Positions 35,018-46,660 of a stretch of DNA of 64,000 nt are shown here, piece by piece (positions within the stretch are counted from its first letter, which is position 1; every line of letters begins with the position of its first letter). The DNA comes from Notospermus geniculatus (lineage: Eukaryota; Nemertea; Pilidiophora; Heteronemertea; Lineidae). The DNA lies in assembly GCA_002633025.1 (NCBI GenBank), contig NMRB01000256.1, positions 356,712 through 420,711 on the forward strand. Reading direction: 5' to 3'. The notes beneath the pieces were generated by a model. The model ran no database searches. It saw nothing but the letters and a program-made list of their open reading frames with translations, and was not told the DNA's origin. A program made the position numbers and the translations under genes.

Positions 35018-37127
35018 TATTATTACAACAATTCCATTGGAATATAGGCCTAAATGAAAATGGTGTTTTAAACTTTCCTTTCATTGTTGAATGTGACAAT
35101 AGATACATTTGGTTTTAAATCCTCAAAGAGGATGTAATTTTGCGGAATAATTGTCAATGTCCGAGTGACTGCTAAAAGGACGAGTGACCCCTGTAAAGGG
35201 GTCATACCCAAATCGGCCAACGAAGTGGGTGATCCTGACCTCAGGCCCAAACAGCGGGCTTGGTTAGCTTCCGTCATATCTTTAGATGGTCAACAGAGTA
35301 ACAGCAATATGAATGATCTTCTACATACGGCTATTAGAGATATTGAGGTCGTTATAGTAGAGGACAGTAAATTTTTGGACGAGTTTTTGAATAGTGTTTT
35401 GTTATCAGAAGCCGCTGGGCAGGATGGCATTTCAGCCACGCGCCAATGCTTCGGGCGCATCTGTCCAAATTCATAGCTATCCTTTTTCAACTCGGTCCAT
35501 TCCTATTGTGCCATGGTTAAACTTTCTAGGAAATGCCCGCCTCGGCACACGTCCGACTTTGGTCTCAACGGCAAAGAGCATCAATGACCAACTATTTATA
35601 ACACAGAAACAATATCTTTTTGAGACAATTAGAGAAGGCCAGAGGTGTCCGTATTGGCATTGTCTATTGTATTGACAAACCCATAGTCATGGCGCCAGAG
35701 ATATATATCCAACGACAAGGATCTTCGCAAGTGTTCATGCATTCAACCAAAATTTAACGGAAGGGAATAAGAAATAAAAGTTGAAAATAAGAATTGGGAA
35801 ATTTTGGAATTTTGCGCGAATTTTTGAATTTCTCAATTTTGAGAAATATCGCCCGAAAAATCATACAAAATGTCACGTCATTTTAAGAAAATTTCTCAAA
35901 AAGGGAAAAAAATTCTCGCAATTTGAGAAATTGAAAAATTCAAGCAAAAATTCCAAAGTTTCCCACTTCTTATTTTCCACCTTTATTTCTTACTCTCTTA
36001 TGGGTTTTCCATTTTCCTTTCGGGATTTTGTTAAAGGGGGACTCCAATCATTGTAAACTTTTGAATTTTTATCACTAATCCATGTAGACTGTTGCCATGA
36101 GTTGTGATGTCACTACATGTAGTGTCAATAGGCTGACGACCTTTGTAGTGAATGAGCTAATACTGTGACTGCCTAGGCCTATTGGTTGTACATGTACGTT
36201 CATAAATATGCATTGAGCACCCATGACATCATGAGTGCTGTGCAATGGTCCCCTCGGGATCCAATTAAAATACTTAAAATGATGTGTTTGCGGATTTAAA
36301 AAAATACGACATGTTGCAGCTATCAGTGAATTTGAATGTATTAACGATATTTCAAAAATTCAAAATTTTACACAATGAGTGGAGTCTCCCTTTAAACCGG
36401 TGAAAGACATTTTTTCTTCTCAAAAACAACGTACTTGCAACAAAATATTGATATGAACATTTGTCGATACCCGGAAAACTAACAATTGACAAAAACGAAA
36501 AAAAACGCAGAACGTTTGGTCCTCAATACATGTATCAACGAGATTTTACATTTGTGTTTTTACATGCTAATCTATGGTTTTTGAAATGTTTAATGACTTA
36601 TTTGACTGATGTGAAGCATTATTCACAATATGCTGATTAAAAAATGTCAGTACGAATGATCAAGTACTGCATACGAGGAAAGAGAGATGAGGATTTTTAA
36701 GGGCATGTTGATCAAACACTACTACTTTATATTGAAATTTGTTAAACTGCACTCGTTCCAGATGGTGGCCCACACACTTCCTGTATTCCAGCAGCCATTT
36801 TCCACTCCATGTTCAAAATATCAGTGCTTAACAAACACTCGGTATTTGAAGAGGTTTCCACACCCTGTACACCACGCGACCGCCTCATGATTCGTCGACA
36901 ACTTCCCTCGTCTTTCCCAAAGTAAATATGGGCAATTAAAAATTCATTTTAAGTTTTCAAGAACATTCAAATGTTGATGAAGAGTCGTAACATATGACTG
37001 GTATCGTCACTTTTATGGGAATTTCAATTTATTACAGGAACAACCTAATAAAATAAATGATCACTTTTGTGAGCACCTACACACCCATAACTTCACCATG
37101 CCAGTCCACGTTTCCTGCAGAAATATA
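35018..37127. other. No gene recognised; one open stretch
   Basis: Frames at 35165-35476 and 35394-35675 (+) overlap in different registers and could be the decayed remnant of one reading frame, but no domain is recognised. The MITE 35763-35998 lies within. Confidence 0.35.
35763..35998. mobile_element. GGGAGTAAGAAATAAAAG MITE, copy 2
   Basis: 236 bp, same arms and centre (CGCCCGAAAAATCA) as 32359-32610. Confidence 0.8.
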
Positions 37128-37646
37128 CAGTAGTGTGCAAAAATATTAGAATACTTGAAAAGAAGTGTCATTTCAATGAAATGACCCCAATGTAGCCATG
37201 AAACCATCGTTTCTTTCATTTATTGGAACCTTCAACCACACTGATATTGCATAATGAATGCTCCAGAGATACCTGCATGATACCTTTGTCAATTTCTTGG
37301 GAACATGCTGCATTTTGGAAATGTTGAATAACTCTAAGGAAACTCTCTGGAATGAGCTTCTGAGAGCGTGGAATAACACAGGTGTTGAAACTCTTAGAAA
37401 ATACATAGACACTAGTGCCAGAAAGATGTGCTGCTGTGACTGCTGCCAAGGGGCCATACCGAATATTGGAGTAAAATGTAAAAAAAAGATTGGACTGATA
37501 AATTATAGGTGAAAGAGTCTCAGTCATGTCAGTACCTTTGCCTTTACCTTTTATAATGGCAGGGAAGTGAAATCCAGGCTCTGGGACCAAATAAAACATC
37601 AGTTTCTTAAGATTTGCCAAGTGTTCTAATATTTTTGCACACACTG
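37128..37646. mobile_element. Tc1/mariner-type element, non-autonomous
   Basis: 519 bp, ends CAGTAGTGTGCAAAAATATT and, inverted, CAGTGTGTGCAAAAATATTA; TA duplications. No transposase frame. Confidence 0.85.
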
Positions 37647-37840
37647 TAGGTAACTGTGTCCTCCCATAGCAGGGCTTTGGTCTCGCTCCTCTTCATACAC
37701 TCGCACGCAAAGTGGATGAAGAAGAACGAGGTAAAAAATCCTGCTGTTGTGGGAGGATGAAGAAAATGTTAAACTGAGGTGTATTGGACCATTTCATACT
37801 TCGTTTTATACTTCTGGTAGCTCGACTTGAAAGTGCCAGC

Positions 37841-37868
37841 CTGAAGAAGACCCCAGTTGGGGTCGAAA
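37841..37868 (+). other. Hammerhead-like core motif
   Basis: CTGAAGA, then GACCCC-AGTT-GGGGTC (perfect 6-bp stem), then GAAA: the spacing of a hammerhead ribozyme core. The same motif lies at 39418-39445 (+), 39312-39340 (-), 27548-27574 (-), 61877-61902 (-) and 61990-62018 (+). Flanking stems I and III are not convincing. Confidence 0.4.
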
Positions 37869-38644
37869 ATTCGCAAAATTTCTGGAGGACGACTTCGGTT
37901 ATTATATCATTGTGTGTCGCCTTTTGTGCTCTGTCTTTGGACCATTTCAGCAGTGTCAAAATGCTTTCACAAATGTCATATACACCAGAACAATAGTCCT
38001 TCACAAAAACTACTGGCATATGGCAGCAAAAAAGGTGAATACCAATTTCAGTGAAATGACATAAAAAACAATTCGTGTTACTCTGCAAGTATCCACAACA
38101 GTACTTATGACGACTGTCACGGAGTAGAGAGTTCAGTGCTATGATCTAATTACATAAAATTCTTTACTAGCAGTGATGGTGAAAGCATCGCAGAGGGCTC
38201 TGTGACTGGTTCCATATAGGGGGATAAGGATGCTTAGATGACCAGCCATCGCACTTGGACATTCGGCATGAGAAAGTGTACACAGTGATGTCCGAAGTCA
38301 AGAACCAGATGACAATAGGTCACCTGCTGGTGTGATCATATTCAGTATCGGACACCTCTAGAGAAAAAATCTCGCCGACTCGAGTGATATCTGAACACCC
38401 GCACGATCTGGGTCCAGAGAGGGCCCACATCCGGTCGGAGATAATTAGACATGGACAAGGGAATCTTCAGCTCATATAATTATTTTTTGTGTCACTTGGT
38501 TTATATTGTCACAATGTGGGAAAATCGGGTTATATTCGGATGTTAGAGTGTGATGGAGGAAAATAAGCGTGGATTTAGGTGCCATGTGATATCATGGTCT
38601 GAAATTGCCGATGTTAATTACCGACATTAGCAATTAGTGACTTA

Positions 38645-38868
38645 GGGGCCGTCTCAAAATTACATTGATGCCAAAAAAGACGAAGTGACTTCATCTCTTC
38701 CCTGACCCCCTCCCCCCTTGAAAAGATGAAGTGGGCACTTGACATTGGCTTCATCCATGTAGGGACGGTAGGCATGGAAAGACGATAAAGAAAAACATGT
38801 GAAGACACTAGTAAACCTAAGACTGGATATAAAAAAGTCATTCTCCTGTAAAAAAAGAGTGATGCCAN
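38645..38868. mobile_element. Harbinger-like MITE, right end missing
   Basis: Same left end (after TTA) and interior as 40230-40557, broken at 38868 where a Tc1-like fragment begins. Confidence 0.78.
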
Positions 38869-39132
38869 ATCATCAACCATGAGTAAGGCTTTATTCTTAA
38901 GACAAAAACGAAGGAAAACGAGTCTGCTTGGAAATGCCTTTGATGAACAAGGGCGAGAATTGCCTTTTTGTCATCCTCATTGCATAATTGCCACTGAAAT
39001 TGTAGCAAGGGGAAAGAAGGACCCTTCCCACAATATATGAACACAAGTTGAGTTCATTACATTCATTAACAGGCAGAAAACTTACATCAAACATCAAATT
39101 GGCCACTGCCCTAATATTTCTGTCCACCAGTG
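38869..39132 (-). mobile_element. Tc1-like element fragment, inverted
   Basis: Ends CTGTCCACCAGTG before TA at 39133-39134. Only the first 260 bp of the family is present; it is fused at 38868 to a broken Harbinger-like MITE. Confidence 0.7.
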
Positions 39133-39297
39133 TAGGTAACTGCATCCTCCTTTAGCAGGGCATTGGTCACTTTCCTCTTCATAGACTCGCGCACAAAGTG
39201 TGAATGGATGAAGAGGAGCGAGGAAAAAACCCCTGCTGTGGGAGAATGACGAAAATGTTGAACTGGGGTATATCAGACCATTTCAGCCAATCTCCAC

Positions 39298-39462
39298 AAT
39301 ATTTAGCAAATTTTCGACCCCAACCGGGGTCTTCTTCAGGCTGGAACTTTACAATCTGAAACTCTAGAAAAGACTCAAGACTCAAAACTCTAGAGTTTCA
39401 GATTGTAAAGTTCCAGCCTGAAGAAGACCCCAGTTGGGGTCGAAAATTTGCTAAATATTCTG
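39298..39462. repeat. Inverted pair of hammerhead-like fragments
   Basis: Palindrome: the motif on the minus strand, TTTACAATCTGAAACTCTAG and its inverse, then the motif on the plus strand. Tail-to-tail inverted terminal fragments are typical of Penelope-like elements; the assignment is tentative. Confidence 0.6.
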
Positions 39463-40229
39463 GAAATTGACTTTATATACTTTAGCATATTGTGTGTCGA
39501 TTTTTGTGCTCGCCTCCTCTTTATACCATTTCAGCAGTGTCAAAGTGCTTTCACAAATGTCATATACACCAGAACAATAGTCCTTCACAAAAACTACTGG
39601 CATATGGCAGCAAAAAAGGTGAATACCAATTTCAGTGAAAATGACATAAAAAACAATTCGTGTTATTTCGCAAGTATCCACAACAGTACTTATGACGACT
39701 GTCACAAAGTAGAGAGTTCAGTGCTATGATCTAATTACAGAAAATTCGTTACTAGCAGTGATGGTGAAAGCATCGCAGAGGGCTCTGTGACTGGTTCCAT
39801 ATAGGGGGATAAGGATGCTTAGATGACCAGCCATCGCACTTGGACATTCGGCATGAGAAAGTGTACACAGTGATGTCCGAAGTCAAGAACCAGATGACAA
39901 TAGGTCACCTGCTGGTGTGATCATATCCAGGATCGGACACCTCTAGAGAAAAAATCTCGCCGACTCGAGTGATACCTGAACACCCGCACGATCTGGGTCC
40001 AGAGAGGGCCCACATCCGGTCGGAGATAATTAGACATGGACAAGGGAATCTTCAACTCATATAATTATTTTTTGTGTCACTTGGTTTATATTGTCAAAAT
40101 GTGGGAAAATCGGGTTATATTCGGATGTTAGAGTGTGATGGAGAAAAATAGGCGTGGATTTAGGTGTCATGTGATATCATGGTCCGAAATTACCGATGTT
40201 AATTGCCGACATTAGCAATTAGTGACTTA

Positions 40230-40557
40230 GGGGCCGTCTCAAAATTACATTGATGCCAAAAAAGACGAAGTGGCTTCATCTCTTCCCTGGCCCCCTCCCC
40301 CTTGAAAAGATGAAGTGGGCACTTGACATTGGCTTCATCCGTGTTGGGACGGTAGGCATGGAAAGATGATAAAGAAAAACATGTGAAGACACTAGTAAAC
40401 CTAAGACTGCATATAAAAAAGTCATTCTCCTGTAAAAAAGAGTGATGCCATTTTTTTTCCAAAAAAGATGAAGTTGGCTTCCCCAAATTGAAAACCCCCT
40501 CCCCCAGACGAAGTCACTTCGTCTTTTTTGGCATCAAAACATTCTTGAGACGGCCCC
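40230..40557. mobile_element. Harbinger-like MITE, TTA duplication
   Basis: 328 bp, ends GGGGCCGTCTCAA and inverse, TTA at 40227-40229 and 40558-40560. Both arms carry GACGAAGT and TTTTTTGGCATCA. Confidence 0.85.
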
Positions 40558-41317
40558 TTACATTGTATCTAAGTGATATGGTAAGTCTACACTGTTCTAT
40601 CTACGACACGAAACTGATAATTACCTTCCCTCTTTCGACCCATTTGCTGCTTTCAGCTGGCGTTGTGCGTGCCCTCTTTTCGTCACTGCAGAAACGACTC
40701 CAGTCAACAAATGGGAAAGAAACTCAACGTTTTTTTGCACCTCGGTGGGTAATTGAAGCCAATTGTCCTGCCAAGTTCCGATGTACCCCATGAATCACCT
40801 CATATCTTTTCCTCCCCTTAAAATTTATCGCCGGTCAAATAGCTTGTGACCTTGGTGAGGACAAAGACGAGGAAAAACTATATTTGGGCCATCATTGTCC
40901 ATTAGAGCACAGCCAATGGAATCACAGAGCTCCGATCACGTGATTGAAGTGTAAATGTCTTCTAAGAAAATGAGGGGCGGCTCTGATTGATTTCAGAATG
41001 TGAGGCGTCTAATGTCGTGTCTGGTAATGCACATTCAACCACAGGGAACAGAGGGTTTTAAATCAATTTGCATGTGTTTGGTGGACGTCATACCACATTC
41101 ATGACACCGCAAGCAAACCGGTGTGAAAGGGATGGTTGTCCCACAAATGAAGTTCCGGTTGCAATGTCTACTATTATATTCCAATGATCATGATTTCTAT
41201 TTATCATATTAAACAGTAAACGGANCCCCCCCCCCCCCCCCCATGAACGGCCACGTCGTCATGTGGACGAACTACAAGTAGTAGGCCACCATCTTTGTTG
41301 GAAAGGTCCAGACTATA

Positions 41318-41491
41318 CCGGTGTGATAGAATCTAATGCCTCCATCTTCCTGATGTCCCCCTGCATTGTTTGCCACAGGATTAAGGGTCTTTGTCTCTCT
41401 AGAGTCCAATTGAATGATGCCGCTTAATCCGCGATAATTGTATTGTTGGGGGACATCACATATCGGGGGACATTAGATTCTATTACGCCGG
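41318..41491. mobile_element. CCGG..ATAGAATCTAATG MITE
   Basis: 174 bp, TA-flanked, inverted ends CCGGTGTGATAGAATCTAATG-like (20-bp core GATAGAATCTAATG). Confidence 0.8.
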
Positions 41492-41778
41492 TACTTTTAT
41501 CTTAGACGAAACTAGAAGCAGTTTAAAAAACAGCGTTATCGCAACCGCCCAGTTAGGCCAACGACGACGCTTATCTGTTGTTCGCCTATACTCAGACAAT
41601 AGAAAATCGTCACCTAAATATATCGTTGGTCTATCCGGGCGATTACAAAAACTCTTTAGATTGATGAGACGTGAGGGTCGATTTCCTGACTTTAGTCCTG
41701 AGCGTAATTGGTCCCCCGCCAAACTCAGGTTGGCCCCATGCGATCTCTCTCCTCTTTAGCTCGGCCCACAACTCTATC

Positions 41779-42536
41779 GATGGCCGAGTTCGACTGGAAC
41801 CCGAGGTTCAACTCGGTCCTGTCGAGTCGCACCCGAACTCCATAAATTCCTCAGGTAGCTAATCTTTTGACGTCATATCTGACCTAATTCGTTGCTCGGG
41901 TTGAACCCTCGATGGAATGAATGCCGAACTCGACCACTCACGTGACAACATGGCGACCAGCAGCAAAACATCGCCGAATTCGCTGGAAAATATCTAAGAA
42001 AATCTGTATTTTCGGCCAACAAACCTTATTTACAACTGTTTAGTATGTTTATCATCTTTTGTACAAAAAATTGGGTGGTTGTCATCATTTGGTGCTGACA
42101 TGACTAGCAGACGCCATCTTTCAACAACTCGAGGAACTCGATTTGCAGTTCGGGCGGAGTCGAACTCCTACTCGACATGCTTCAAATTTGATGTCATGAA
42201 AATGTATTTACACGAGCCGATTTTGTCGGCCGCAGAGACGTACGACAAAAACGCACCGTGTATACTAGACTTCCGATGTCGGTGCGACATCGCGTGCAGA
42301 AGTCGGGTGTTCTATTTTTACCCGACATCGGCTGCTTCTCCCCATGGTTGTCTACCTAATGACACACGAGGTCGTAGGGGATAAATCGTCCCGTGGATAA
42401 ATCGTCCCGTGTAAACAGATTAGCCGATCCCGACAAATCCGTACGACAAATCTGATACGACTCTGTCGTACGACAAAATCGGCTCGTGTAAACAGGGCTT
42501 TACTCAGCCCGAGAGTTCCAGTCGAACTCGGCCGAT
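41779..42536. mobile_element. CGGCCGAGTTCGACTGGAAC element with nested MITE
   Basis: Inverted ends GGCCGAGTTCGACTGGAAC. A second palindrome at 42203-42500 (ACACGAGCCGATTTTGTCG arms) is nested inside. It starts 80 bp beyond the receptor stop codon, so it is probably in or near the 3' UTR. Confidence 0.7.
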
Positions 42537-42615
42537 GTGTGTCAGAGAAGAGCCAGCAAACCACGTGCCAGCCACGCCGTCAGCGTCCGATGTGATAAGG
42601 CACTTCACGCTACAC

Positions 42616-43420
42616 TCACGGGCCGACATCCTGATAGATCTGGTCAGAGAGTCGTTTAGGTTTCGGTAAAGTTGCAGGCGGCTCCACTCCTTGTGCAGCA
42701 CTCCTTTCGGGCTTTGGTAATGTCCTTGGTTTTGGCAATGTCCGTGGCCTACGATTGTAACCAGTGCTTTCATATGAATGGTACAAGTCATTTTCCTTCA
42801 TATTACCATCAGCAGAATCTTGGTAAAATCCTGTAGGTTGGTATAAATCGTTGTCTTTCATATGTGACAAGTCCTTGCCCTGACGGGGCTGTACTAGTGG
42901 TAAGACTCTTCTGCCTTTACCCCTGGTGTCAGTGGGTTCGTATAGGTCATTGTCCTTCATATGGCACTGACCTGACTCGCCCATCGGATGATACCCTTGG
43001 CCAGCACGATCTGTGGGTTGGTACAGATCGTTCTCTTTCATTGGAGGATACCCGTCACGGCGATAGTCACGCGGTGTCGTATATACCGCATTGTCCGTCA
43101 CATGGTTTACGTCATCTCGAGAGAAGCTCGTGACCTGATAACCTTGGCTGTCCCTGTCACCAATAACACCCCCACTGACCGTGTACAAATCATTTTCCTT
43201 CATACGGCCGTCTCCACCATCGACCACATCCCCACCGGACCTGTACAAATTCTTCTTTTTGTAGTTGGGCGTCGTCAAGCCGCCATTTTGCTTCGCCTCC
43301 TCCTCTAGACGTTGGATGTGAAGCATCATATCCTTGGCTGTATAGCCAGCAAACCCGTCAACTTTGCCATCTCCTCCGGGACTCCCACTCCTCCGACCAC
43401 TTGCTCTTCGCCTCTTCCTC
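42616..43420 (-). CDS. Receptor gene exon 6: cytoplasmic tail with MKxNDLY repeats (copy A)
   Basis: Terminal coding exon (acceptor TTTACAG, stop at 42618-42616), about residues 258-525. It starts with a basic stop-transfer run (RRKRRR). A short helical stretch follows (MMLHIQRLEEEAKQNG), then KKNLY and five spaced copies of M-K-[ED]-N-D-L-Y followed by TVS, QPT, EPT, QPT or HSY. Other tyrosines lie in GYQVTS, NAVYTTP and the C-terminal DQIYQDVGP. Near the end are three LPKP units (RTLPKPRTLPKP, ATLPKPKR). The acidic/Asn residues before each repeated Tyr suggest kinase substrates and SH2 or PTB docking sites, and LPKP resembles SH3 ligands; that is inference. No catalytic domain is present. 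I do not recognise the family. Confidence 0.75.
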
Positions 43421-43508
43421 CTGTAAACATGAATATGAAAAGAAATCAAGAAAGAGAACCATATTAAGTAAACGTCTCTCCTTGTTGAGCGCGAATTTAT
43501 TATCATTA

Positions 43509-43897
43509 GGGAGGTTTCACAAATCTGATGAAAAACGAAGTACGAAATACGGAATTGGACTTCATTTCCATGACGTAATGTACTTCAGGAAGGAGATGGT
43601 TGGTACCACACGCCTGCTGCAAGAGCGTCTTTCAGCATATGACGTTAGACCGATAGAGTTACGGTGTGTATTAAACTTTGAAATTTATCTTTCGTTTCCA
43701 CTTCGTAGATACGAAGTGGAAGTTAAAAAATTCAAGATGCACCATAACTCGTTCGGTCTTACATGACATGCTAAAAGACGCACTGGCAGCAGCGACATTT
43801 GTGGTACCAACCATCTCCAGAAATATATTAGGCCCTGCAAATGAAGTTGAATTTCGCATTTCGTTCTTCGTTTTTCGTGTGATTTGCGAAACCTCCC
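43509..43897. mobile_element. Hairpin MITE family i, copy 3 (receptor intron, segment A)
   Basis: Ends GGGAGGTTTCACAAA / TTTGCGAAACCTCCC, TA-flanked, 89 bp upstream (in transcript terms) of the tail exon acceptor. The matching site in the duplicated segment carries the equivalent insertion at 49904. Confidence 0.88.
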
Positions 43898-44164
43898 TAT
43901 TAGTTGGCGCGACATGGCTCGAGTTTAGGTACCATTATTGCTCCACATTAGGGTTTGCTGACTCAGATGAAGAAATTACCAGAAGTTATAGTAGTGTCCC
44001 ACTGGCGACTTTTGCCCACGACAAGGGGCGAATCTGAAGTCTGCGATTATTCCCTCGACAAGCTGCGATATTCAGCATTCGTAGCTTTTCTCGAGTTGTC
44101 AACTGGTCGCTGATTGGTCGAACACTCGCAGGCCTAGATGAAGTTAATCGTGGGTGGTTCCAAT

Positions 44165-44253
44165 TGGAACTATTGGTTCTATATAGAACCCTTTTAGAGG
44201 GTTCTCCCACAGTGGCAGCAAAGAACCCTTTTAGAACCTTTTTTCTAAGAGTG
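44165..44253. mobile_element. CACTCTTAG/AGAACC MITE remnant (segment A)
   Basis: Right portion of the element seen complete at 50834-51067; left part deleted. Confidence 0.75.
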
Positions 44254-44287
44254 CAGAATCAGATGAAGAGGTGAAGGAAGAACTGAC

Positions 44288-44369
44288 CTGTAGACAATGG
44301 CAATGGGTAGAAGGACTACCAGGATGACAAACAAAACACAACCGACTCCGATCATGGCTATTATAAGCT
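44288..44369 (-). CDS. Receptor gene exon 5: transmembrane helix (copy A)
   Basis: An 82-nt exon, phase 1 to 2, with a pyrimidine-rich acceptor (TTTCTTTAG) and donor GTCAGT. It encodes one strongly hydrophobic helix (LIIAMIGVGCVLFVILVV then LLPIAIVY), about residues 231-257. The next exon begins with a run of basic residues, as expected for the cytoplasmic side of a type I membrane protein. Confidence 0.75.
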
Positions 44370-45222
44370 CTAAAGAAAGAGAAATTGCGTTAAGGGTTAA
44401 AGTGGAATCTTTTATCATCCACATCGGGGTCAAAGGTCATTTCAAGGAAATGTTCAACGAATTTCCCCGGTCCCAAAAATAGCAACCAATCACGGCAAAG
44501 CTTGCACCGATCCACGTGCATGACGTGTTCCCGGTGATGACGTTGGCCAATCCAAATTTGATGAAATGACATCATTGATATTTTTTCTAATCCGTAAACG
44601 ACGAAGAAACGAGGCTTCTGATTGGGCGCACGAGAAAATCCCAAAGCATTGAACACGGAATCTGGCTGCTTGCTTCAGAGTAGGAAGAGGTTAGCCGATT
44701 TCTACACGATGCATTATGCAGAATGACACCACCAGGCTCCTTCCTTGGTAAACAAAACGAAATATTTGTCATCGGAATCAATTTGTCGTGTCGTATATGA
44801 ATTCTTGTCCCCACTTGGATCTTACCAGAAGGCCCGCTACTTTCAGGCTTACAGCAAGAAGCGTCACTTCCACCTCCCCCTGAATAAAAGCAAAGGTAAG
44901 AGCCTAAAATCTACTGTCGAGGTCATGCACTGCTACATGTACGAGGTGGACAGCGTGTGGTTCTGATAGGCTTATTCGAGGTCACGTGGTGTTTGTGCTT
45001 AGAACCGAAAACCCCTAGCGGGAGATGGAAAACTAAACCAGCACAATCGACCATCCTGAGAACATCAGGGGTTCTTAGCACTAACTCCCTTCGTCACCGC
45101 ACACACAAACGTTTGTATGCGGCGACGAAGGGAGCCAGCGCGAAGAACCTCTGATGTTCTCAGGATGCGAACGACTGTTTTACAAGCATACTACAGAAGT
45201 AGGCTACGCACATGCGATATTA

Positions 45223-45340
45223 GTGAGCTTTCGCAAGCGCCCGGTTAGGCCCTACGACGACGTTTATCTATTGTGTGGGTATACCCAAACAACAGATTAA
45301 CGTTGTCGTATGGCCTAACCGGGCGCTTGCGAAAGCTCAC
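45223..45340. mobile_element. Hairpin MITE family ii (segment A)
   Basis: 118-bp near-perfect palindrome, TA-flanked, ends GTGAGCTTTCGCAAGCGCC and its inverse, with the same CGACGACGTTTATC core as the element at 24496. It occupies the site that holds a family i hairpin in segment B. Confidence 0.88.
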
Positions 45341-45420
45341 TATTGCCATGAAGCAATACTCCTACGAGTGAGCAATGAGGCAAACATCGTATTGTCATTA
45401 CATGGAACTGCAAGAAATGG

Positions 45421-45618
45421 GGGAGACTACTGCCGTTAGAGGGCACAACCGTAGCGGTCCGACTGAGAACGTCACGAAATTTGACGTCACAGAGAAGAAG
45501 TGCACGCCACGACGTCATCCATAATGAGTCCATGGACGGCGTGGATTCGTCACTGACGTCAAATGTTGTGACGTTCTAGGGCCGCTAACAGGCGGCCTCT
45601 AACGGCAGTAAGGTCTCC
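45421..45618. mobile_element. GGGAGACT/GCCGTTAGAGG MITE, copy 2 (segment A)
   Basis: 198 bp, same ends and interior, in the intron just after the juxtamembrane exon. Confidence 0.8.
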
Positions 45619-45655
45619 AATTGTTCAGTTGGCTTCATTTGCATGTAATACTCAC

Positions 45656-45730
45656 CTGAGGTCATTGTTTTAAGATCTTGGCATGAGAAGGTGACTTCTC
45701 GGTCCGCTGAAATGCCACAAATGATAGAAC
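45656..45730 (-). CDS. Receptor gene exon 4: juxtamembrane segment (copy A)
   Basis: A 75-nt phase 1-1 exon (acceptor TTATAG at 45732-45731, donor GTGAGT at 45655) encoding 25 residues with two cysteines. It links the CUB domain to the membrane helix (about residues 206-230). The intron upstream contains a 10-N assembly gap and an array of 234-bp MITEs. Confidence 0.65.
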
Positions 45731-45801
45731 CTATAAACGTGTTGGATAAATAGTGTACCACTCGGTAGATTTCCACTGTCCCCCAGAAAANNNNNNNNNN
45801 T

Positions 45802-46660
45802 AGTTTATACTTCGACGCACGACCATCGCTGGCGACCAACGCGCGATCTTGCGTTCGACGCCGAGCCCGTCGTGCGATTTGGTCGGCGTCCGATCGCGAG
45901 GCTGTAATTACTGGAGTCGTTTCATAACGGGTGGCCCTCGCTAAAGTACGCTGGACAATGAATCAATTCCGGGAAGTCGGCGTCCAGATTTGATCGGGCG
46001 TCGGACGCCGATGGTCTTGCGTCGAAGTATGAACTAGAGCTTATACTTCGACGTACGACCATCGCTGGCAACCCCAACGCGCGATCTTGCGTTCGACGCC
46101 GAGCCCGTCGTGCGATTTGGTCGGCGTCCGATCGCGAGACTGTAATTACTTGAGTCATTTCATAACGGGTCGCCGTCGGTAGCGTACGCTGGACTGTGAA
46201 TCAATTCCGCGAAGTTGGCGTCCAGATTTGATCGTGCGTCGGACGCCGATAGTCTTGCGTCGAAGTATGAACTAGGCTTAAGCATAGTTTATACTTCGAC
46301 GCACGACCATCGCTGGCGACCAACGCGCGATCTTGCGTTCGACGCCGAGCCCGTCGTGCGATTTGGTCGGCGTCCGATCGCGAGGCTGTAATTACTGGAG
46401 TCGTTTCATAACGGGTGGCCCTCGCTAAAGTACGCTGGACAATGAATCAATTCCGGGAAGTCGGCGTCCAGATTTGATCGGGCGTCGGACGCCGATGGTC
46501 TTGCGTCGAAGTATAAACTAGGCTTCCTGCAACTAAAAATTATCGCCAGAGTATTCACACTCCCGCGATTGGACGTGGACAAAATCGCACGACGGGATCG
46601 GCGTCGACCGCAAGGTCGCGCGTCGGTCGCCGGCGGTGGTCGTGCGTCGAAGTATGAACT
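45802..46660. repeat. Array of 234-bp palindromic MITEs
   Basis: Copies at 45802-46035, 46038-46273 and 46286-46519, and a partial one ending at 46660. Ends AGTTTATACTTCGACGCA and inverse; GC-rich interior with many GACGCCGA words. Copies 1 and 3 look identical except near the end, next to a 10-N gap. Confidence 0.85.

Larger units (their letters stand above)
37655..40451. repeat. Direct duplication of about 1.2 kb
   Basis: 37655-38868 matches 39139-40451 at an offset near 1585 bp with a few percent difference; for example GACGACTGTCAC..GTAGAGAGTTCAGTG at about 38108 and 39693. The copies are separated by the Tc1-like fragment. Confidence 0.85.
42993..45733. repeat. Receptor 3' segment, copy A
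   Basis: Homologous to 49293-53129: three exons plus introns, differing by about 3-4% and by several transposon insertions. Confidence 0.9.

Noticed and set aside
35165-35675. Retrotransposon gag or host exon
   Set aside because: Two overlapping frames without domain, catalytic motif or splice sites that I can support.
42988-43308. Plus-strand frame opposite the receptor tail
   Set aside because: Shadow of the tail exon; splice sites and repeats support only the minus strand.
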